The notes beneath the pieces are model-generated. The model saw only the letters and a list, made by a program, of their open reading frames with translations. It was not told where the DNA came from and made no database searches. Shown in pieces: positions 39,501 to 48,500 of a stretch of DNA of 64,000 bases. Positions within the stretch are counted from its first letter, which is position 1. Each line of letters opens with the position of its first letter. This DNA is from Sorex araneus (taxonomy: Eukaryota; Chordata; Mammalia; Eulipotyphla; Soricidae), in the NCBI RefSeq assembly GCF_027595985.1, contig NC_073302.1, positions 12,631,811-12,695,810 of the forward strand. The letters run 5' to 3'. The position numbers and the translations under genes are program-made.

Positions 39501-42500
39501 TGGTGACTCAATAAAAAAATTTAAAAAATCTTTCTTATACCATAGTATGATCTGGTTTTCATTAAAATTTTTATCGAAATGGGCTGTAGATATAGCATAG
39601 CAGGTAGGGCCCTTGCCTCACACACGACTGACTCAGTTAGATTCCCAGCACCAGTATGGGTCCCTGAACTCTGCCAAGAGTGATTTCTGAATGCAGAGCT
39701 AGGAATAATCCCTGAGTACTGCTGAGTATGGTGCCAAAACAGAATCAAACAGAAAACTTTTACTGAGGTAAGAACTTATCTTCTTTATTTTTAAATTAAC
39801 TCTTATAATCAAAAACAAATATGTATGTGCCCAGAGATAGGCTGTCACACATGCCTCTCATGCACAGGTTCCAGAGGTGAGATGGGAGAACCAGGATGCA
39901 CTGGTGATCCCTATTCACCCTCTCCTGGTGGCGCTCAGGGGAGTTATAAAGAGCTGAGGGTTGGACTGGAGGCCTTTTGAAGTCAAAATCTGCACCTCAA
40001 CCCTTTGGCCATTGTCTCTAGTCTCAGATCTGTGACTATTTTGAGCATCGTATATAATTTAGCTGAGGGATTGGTTCTAAGTATTATTCTTTCTTTCTTT
40101 TAACAGGTGGATCATTTAAGAAAGTGCTCAGATCAAAAAGAGACTTGAAACAGAGGATTGATAAGATAGGTATTCTAAGGTTTCATTTGTTTTTATAAGT
40201 TTTTTGGAAATAACCCAGCATCTGCAATATTTTCTTTTTAGCTAATTGACGTAGATCAGGTTGAAAAATCTGTGGACACTGAACTTTTCTTTAGGATCAA
40301 ACACCCAGGATTTAAAAAAATTTATATTGCCTTGCTGTAAAGGAAATAAATAATCTTATCTATTCTCTATAATTATAATATAGTTTTTAATTGCTTAATA
40401 GATTTTACTCTGTCAAATGCATGACATTTTTTTCTTTTGGGGTCATACCTGACGATGCTCAGGGGTTACTCTTGGCTCATGCACTCAGGAATTACTCCTA
40501 GCGGTGCTCAGGGGACCATATGGGATGCTGGAAATCGTGCAAAGCAAACACCCTACTTGTTGTGCTATAGCTCCAGCCCTAAATGCATGACTTAAAAAAA
40601 TGATTTTATAGAACCCTTACATTTGATTAAATAATAGCTTTGAACACTTAATATGTGAAAGGCTTTTTGAAAGCCTCATAATCCCCTTCATAGTTTTCTC
40701 TTTTAATATTTACTATAATGACATGTTGAAGGTACTTTATAATTGCATTTTCCATATGACAACATATAGGACAAAGAGAAATTAGTAATAATGATGATAT
40801 ATGATGAGTTAGCATACCCAATGCCCTAGCATGGTGAATGGTACAGGGCAAATGTAAACCCAGGTGAGACTGAGACAGAATCCATGGCACTGGGGATCTC
40901 TACCCTGTGTCCTCTGATCTCCTCTTTTCTTTGATCTATAGTTGTTTAGGACCATATAGACCATTTGAAAGATGAATCTGAAAAAACCAATTATTTCATA
41001 TACCACTTAAATTTCATATGAATTATAATAATAGTAATTGGAGGAATTAGGGATACTGTGCTTTAGTAATGATGATGATCTTTGTAGTTTCTTCACCATT
41101 TCAGCAGTTACATGTCAAACAGTGATTTGTGACTTTTTCTGAGCAAGAGGATGAACTCTGTAGGTACTAGCAATAGAAGTTAGATTTTGGTTTAGAGACC
41201 AAGAAGAATTTTCCAGCTTTGGAACTCCATAAAATAGAAGAGCTTTCTGGGAAGGGAGTAATTTGCCTCCTCGGTAAGCTACTTCACCTGGTTCTGGTCA
41301 CTGTCAGTACAAGGGGAGCAGGATACCGGGGAAGAAGCTGGACCAGTCCAAGTCCAGGCCTCTGCATCTGTACCTGGCTGATCGTTATGTTATTATTTCA
41401 GCATCCGAATACAAACACCCGGTGCTTCAGAAATGTTGTTATGATGGGGCCTACCAATCTGAGGAGAGCTGCGTGAAAAGAGCTGCACGAATTAAGATTG
41501 GACCCAATTGTTCCAGGGCTTTCTCTCGTTGTTGTGAAGAGGCAAATATTCGGCGGTTCCAGAATCCTCATATGGACTCAGGAATGCTACATCATCGTAT
41601 GTATAAAAACTTCTCTCCATTGCAGTGAGTAACATCATGTTGAAAGAGTGTGAGCTGCCTGGGAATAAACACTTCTAAATTTATGCTAATACAGAACAAT
41701 ATGAATAGGCTACAATAATTCAGTGGGAATATGCAGATCCAGTAGAAGCAACAATAATATTTTAGATACCACTGGACCCAGTTTAACCACTAAGTCTTCA
41801 TGCAGTGGCTGCTGTCATTATTCATCCTTTAAATCCTGATATGTAAAACAAAATTCTCCATATGAATCTGTGATATTCATACACAGGTCACAACCCATGC
41901 ATGACAGTTACAATTTTGCATAAAGATATTGACACGTTTTAAGGAATCAAAATATCATTCCAGATCCTTTCACGAAGTACCAGTAAACAAGAGTATAAGA
42001 TATAGAAGGAAATTCAATGAAGCTACATAAAAGTAATTATTCAAACATATCATTTTAATGCAAAATATGCAAAATACTAATATGTGCAATTTAAAACCTT
42101 TTTATTTATAAGGTTAATTTTTCAACATACTTTCTTTGGTTTCCTCTGAATTCTATTTACATTACTATGGAGAATAGCAAATCAAAGCAGAGGAAAACTA
42201 AAAAATATAATGCAGGTTTAGTTTATATTGTGGTTCTTTTTGATTGTTGTTTGTTTTGGGGGCACACCCAGCAGTGCTAAGGGCTTACTCGTGTGTCTCC
42301 ATTCAGAAATTGTTCCTGGCAGTGCTTGGGGAACCATAAGGGATGCCGGGGACCTAATGTGGGTGGGCCACACGCAAGGCAAATGACTTACCCACTGTAC
42401 TATTGTTCCAGTCCCAGTTTATTTTACACTTTTAAGAACTTAATTTTACTTTAATTTTTAATATTTTATTCGAAACATATTTCATTTTATTGAGTTATAA

Positions 42501-45500
42501 TATAATATAATATCATATGATATAATATAATATAATGTGTGGGCTGGAGCAATAGCACAGCGGTTGGGCATTTGCCTTTCATGCGGCCGACTCATGTTTG
42601 GTTCCTCTGCCCTTCTCGGAGAGCCTGGCAAGCTACCGAGAGTATCAAGCCCACGCAGCAGAGCCTGGCAAGCTACCCGTGCATATTGGATATGCAAAAA
42701 TTAGTAACAATAAGTCTCTCAATGAGAGACATTACTGGTGCCCGCTCGAACAAATCGATGAGCAACGGGATGACAGTGAAAATAATGTGTAGTGGTTTGG
42801 GTAAGATTATCATTAATATCAATTATTAACATTAAATATTAAATATCATATTAAATATCAATCCAAGAGCAAAGACTACCTTTCCATTTTTTGTGTCTTC
42901 TATTTCTTTTCATAGTGATACATTTTTTAATATACAAACCTTTCATTTCCTGAAATTTATTTCTAGAATTATTACTAAATTGTTTTTGATCAAATTGGGA
43001 TTACAGAATTATTTTCTTGATTTCTCCATTTTATCTAATGTTTTTTCTATATAGAAATATAGTATTTATATATATTTATTTAGTTAGTTATTTTTATTGA
43101 TGAGTCACCGTGTGGGTGCAGTTACAGAGTTTCGTGCCTGTGTTACAGTTATACAATACTCAAGTACCCATCCCTCCACCAGTGCCCATTCTCCGACAGC
43201 CTCAGGGTCCCTCCCCCCTCCCATTGCTATCTCCCCTACCCCCTGCCCCGTGAGAGGGAATTCCTTATTGTTCTCTCTCTCCTTTTGGGTGTTATGGTTT
43301 GCAATGGAGATACTAGGTGGCTATCGTGATCTATCTATACTCTACTTTCAACCTGCCTCTCCTATCCTGAGTGGATCCGCCACTACACTTTAGTTGGTGT
43401 TCCCTTCTTTATCTGAGCTGCCCTCTCGCCCAGCATGTAAGGTCAGCTTCCAACCTTCGGAGCAGGACTCCTGGTACTTATTGCTACTATTCTTGGGTGT
43501 TAGTCTCCCATTCTGTTGTTTTATATTCCGCAAATGAGTGCAATCTTTCTGTGTCTGTCTCTTTCTTTCTGAATCATTTCACTTAACATGATTCTCTCCA
43601 TGTTGATCCACTTATATGCAAAGTTCATGACTTCATCCTTCCTGATAGCTGCATAGTATTCCATTGTGTAGATGTACCAAAGTTTCTTTAACCAGTCCTC
43701 TGTTCTCTGGCATTCGGGTTTTTAACAGATTCTGGCTATTGTAAACAGTGCTGCAATGAACATACAGGTGCAGGTGTCATTTCGACTGTATCTTTTTGCC
43801 TCTCCAGGATATATTTCCAGAAGGGGTATTGATGGGTCAAATGGGATCTCAATTTCTAATTTTTTGAGAAGTAATCATATTGTTTTCCAAAAGGCTGAAC
43901 CAGTTGGCATTCCCACCAGCAGTGTAGGAGGGTTCCTTTCTCCCCACATCCACACCAACAGCAGTTGCTTTTGTTCTTTTGGATGTGAGCCAATCTCTGT
44001 GGTGTGAGGTGGTATCTCGTAGTTGTTTTGATCTGCATCTCCCTGATGATTAGTGATGAAGAGCACTTTTTCATGTGCCTTTTAGCTATTCGTATTCCTT
44101 CCTTGAGAAAGTTTCTGTTCATTTCATTGCCCCATTTTTTGATGGGGTTGGATGTTTTCTTCTTGTAGAGGTCAACCAGTGCCTTGTATACCCTTAATAT
44201 CAACCCCTTACCAGATGGGTATTGGGTGAATATCCTTTTCCATTCCGTAGATTGCCTTTGAATTCTGGTCACTGTATCGTTTGCAGTGCAGAAGCTTCTT
44301 AGTTTAATATAGTCCCATTTGTTTATAAATGTTTCCAATGGTTGCTAAGCTGTGTGTCATCTTTACAGATACCATTAGAATCAATATCGTGGAGGGTTTT
44401 GCCGACCTTGTCTTCCATGTATCTTATGGATTATGGTCTGATGCTGAGGTCTTTAATCCATTTCGACCTGATTTTTGTGCATGGTGTCAGGTTGAGGTCT
44501 AAGCCCATTCTTTTGCATGTGGTTGTCCAGTTGTGCCAGCACTAGTTGTTGAAGAGGCTTTCCTTGCTCCACTTCAAAATTGTTGTTCCCTTAACAAAGA
44601 TCAGATGATCATATATTTGGGGTTGCATATAGGGATATTCCACCCTGTTCCATTGACCTGCGGCTCTGTCTTTGTTCCAGTACCATGCTGTTTTAATTGT
44701 TACTGCTTTGTAGTAGAGTTTGAGGTTGGGGGTGTGATGCCTCCCATCGTCTTTGTCCCAAGGATTGCTTTAGCTATTCGTGGGCGATTATTGTTCCATA
44801 AGAATTTCAGGAGTGTTTGATCAATTTCTTTGAAGATTTTCGTGGGTATCCTTATAGAGATCGCATTGAATCCATATAGTGCTTTGGAGAGTATTGCCAT
44901 TGTGACAATGTTAAGTCTTCCTATCCATGAGCAGGGAATATGCTTCCATTTCCTCATGTCCTCTTTTATTTTGTTGAGTAGTGATTTGTAGTTTTCCTTG
45001 TAGACATCCTTTACCTCCTTAGTTAGGCTGATCCTGAAGTACTTGATTTTCTGGGGCACAATTGTGAATGAGATTTTTTTTAATATCACTTTCCTCTGTC
45101 TCACTATTTGCAATAGGAAGGCCATGGATTTTTGGGTATTGATTTTATAGCCTGCAACTTTGCTGTACAAGTCTATTTTTTTCTAGGTGTTTCTTAGTGA
45201 GGTTTTAGGATTCCCTAGGTGTAGAATCATGTCATCTGCAAATAGTGAGAGCTTGATTTCTTCCTTTCCTATCTGAATACCCTTAATGTCTTTTTCTTGT
45301 CAAATTGCTATTGCAAGTACTGCCAATATTATGTTGAACAGAAGTGGTGAGAGTGGGCATCCTTGTCTTGTCCCTGATCTTAGAGGGAAGGCCCTTAGTG
45401 TTTCTCCATTGAGTATAATGCTTGCCATGTTTTTGTGGTAGATATCTTCACCTATCTTGAAGAAAGTTTCTTCAAAGTCCATTTTGGTGAGAGTTTTCAT

Positions 45501-48500
45501 CATAAATGTTTGCTGGAATTTGTCAAATGCTTTCTCTGCATCTACTGATATGATCATATCATTTTTAACTTTTATTTTGTTGATATAATGATTATGCTGA
45601 TTGATTTCCGAATGTTAAGCCATCCTTGTATCCCCAGATTAATCCTACTTGGTCGTGCTATATAATATTTTTGATGAGTTTTTACATTCTATTCGCAAAT
45701 ATTTTGTTGAGGATCTTCGCATCTGTGTTCATCAGGGATATCGGTCTGCAATTGTCTCATTTTGTGGTGTCTTTGAGGCAAAGACATGTGTGTCATAGAA
45801 ACTGTTTAGAAGAGTTTCTGTTTCTTCAATTTCCTGGAAAACCTTGAGAAGAACTGGCAGTAGGTCCTCTTTAAATGTTTGGTAAAATTTGCAAAAAAAA
45901 AAAAAACTCTGCACCAGGGTGTTTTTTGTGGGAAGACTTTTGATTACCGTTTCAATTTCCTTGATAGTAAGAGGTCTATTCAGGCTTCCAGGTCTTCTTG
46001 GTTCAGCCTTAGGAGATTATAGGAATCCAAGAATCTATCCATTTATTCTAGGTTTTGTTGTTTCATGGCATATAGATTTTCAAAGTAGTCTCTGATGATC
46101 TTTTGAAGTTCTTTAGTTTCTGTTGTGATGTCCACCTTTTCATTTCTGATTCAGGGGCTGGGATAGGGCAGAGGGTATGTGAGGAGGGTGGAATCTGGTT
46201 TCCAGGGAATGGGGATGGCAGGCCGGGCTCTGTGTATAATTCTTGTATTGTACTTATGAGGCATTCTCAACTTCACCTTGCTTTGTACCATGATGATATT
46301 TTAGATATTGAAATCAATAATTTTCTTTTTAGTTTTGATATCAGAGACATTAAATGCATGACCAAATATCTTAAAGTACTTCAATAAAAGTTAGCCAAAA
46401 TGCTTTTATATATTTACCGATTTTATATTATGATGGTAATTACTGTTATGTTTCGAATTTACTAGCCGGTGGCCCTACACTACCGAGGCTTCCTGAACAG
46501 CGTTTATGGAATGTTTATCATGTTCCTAAAAGGTAACCTGAAACTTCATTTTTCTTTTTCTTAGAAAACCTGAAAAATATTAAAATGATAAGTGGTTCAT
46601 TATTCTGCTAAAAGCTTCCTTAGTAACTAAGGATGGTGCTCACATTTATGAAGATTAATTTGGTTTGTTGGTAGGTTTGGTTTGGTTCGGTTTTTCTGTC
46701 AGTACCAGGATTTAGTGAAAATTTGATCATCTTTGCAGATTTCACCATCTTTGCAGAATGCCCCCTTTTTCATTTAAATTTTACTTTAAAGAAATTATCT
46801 AGGATCTGGGGGATGTGGCTCACAAACAAGTGTTTGTTTTGTAGGCCTGAGACCCTAAATTTTTCTCCTGCCACTGCCCACATCCCTGAGTGTGACCCCC
46901 AGCTGCACAGTCTCTGGTGGACCACAACCAAGTGTGTAACCATCCTGGACATGACAGTGACAGCAGCGATACAGGGAAGGGAAGAGGGGGAAAGATTTAA
47001 AGATTAGGGCCATAGGGATAGCTCAATGGAGTACATGCTTTGCATGCAGAGATCTAGGTTCAGCCTCTGGCACTGCTGTTCCCTGAGCACCACTGGGAGT
47101 AATCCCTGAAGACAAAGAAGACAAAGCCAGGGATAGTCCCTGAGAACCACCAAGTGTGGAACAAAATGTTTTATTTTTGTTAATTTTTTCATAATGTAGG
47201 AGCACTACTATTTATTTAGCCATTGATTAAGCTGATTGAATTGGGCATGAACTCCACATTCCTTTTTTAAAAAATTTTATAAGTTACTTCACAATGTTTG
47301 ATTGCATTCAATATTCAAACAGCAATCCCACCACCATTACACCTTCCCACCACCAAATTTGGGATGTTTCCATACCAAACCCCAATCCCAAACTAAAATA
47401 GTATATTTTGTATTCTCTGTTATGAAGAACTGCTGAACACACTTACAAAAAAGTGTTCATATAGGAAACAGTGTGAAGATTGTTCTATTTTGGCAGGAGC
47501 CATTAAGACATCCTATAGTATATCACTAACATGTTGTTAAAGTTTGGGTGATGTGAGCTTTAGTATATATATATCTGAAAATATGTACATATCATATATA
47601 TATTTACTTCTATGATTTGTTGCCTACTATCTGAACCCCATCAAATGTGGGTGGTAATTATGGGGAATGGGTAGGGGAGTGTTTTATGATGTGTCTTTTG
47701 CGGCCACACAGTCCAGGAATATGTTTACTCATATGTGAGGCTCAGTCAGAGCACGTGGGGAGTGGTCTTGAGCATGACAGTGGTTGGGATGTGGAGGGTT
47801 ATGGCTGCCAGAGCTGGGTCCCTTGGAGTGGGGAGGGCTCTCCCCTGCCCCCCTCTGGCGCACCATGGTGAAGACAGCCTGACACAGGGTCAGGACATTC
47901 TGCAACTCTCTCTTTCAGGAGTTGGTTTATAGTCTCTGGGTCTTGGCCACTGATGAGATTGCATAGTACCTGGGGTAGTCTGTGGGTGTGACTGCCAAGC
48001 TACTGGAAAACTGGGGACCTGACAGGTGGAGGCCCAGTCCCTATCCAAGTGGGTCTGGTGCTCTGAGTCACAGGTTCCCGCCTATCTCTGTACTACAGGC
48101 CCTAACTGCATCTTTTGATCTCTTTTGAGATTTATGGGTCTCTGAAATAAGGCAAATAAATGAGCTTATAGAACTGAGCCGGAGGTGGTTTCTGGGTGTA
48201 TCACCCACATACCTAACTTTTGGCCATTTAATTTCTTGGTAAACATAGCCCCAGGTTCTTGGCACAGCAGCAATCTTTGGAGTATCTGGAAGTCTGAAGG
48301 CACCATCAGGCTGCTGATGCACTCGCCCTACAGGTATAGGTTGACCTGCTGGTGGCACCATATGCCCTCATTTTTTATTTAAAATTTTTTTTCCTATTAC
48401 ATTTAGGCATTTATTTTTTGTTTGTTTTTTTAAATTTTTATTATTTTATTGAATTATCCTGAAAAAAGTTACAAAGCTTTCAGGTTTAGGTCTCCGTCAC

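Larger units (their letters stand above)
32971..39523 (+). mobile_element. L1 element in intron 15, with a nested L1
   Basis: Flanked by a perfect 19-bp target-site duplication AAAAATCTTTCTTATACCA (32952-32970 and 39524-39542) starting at a T/AAAA site, as expected for L1 endonuclease. It has a 5' leader (32971-33208), ORF1, ORF2, a 3' UTR and an A-rich tail. ORF1 has an internal stop; ORF2 has a frameshift near 36940 and a large internal deletion near 37690. It is sense to the C5-like gene. Without the nested copy it is about 4.1 kb. Confidence 0.95.
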
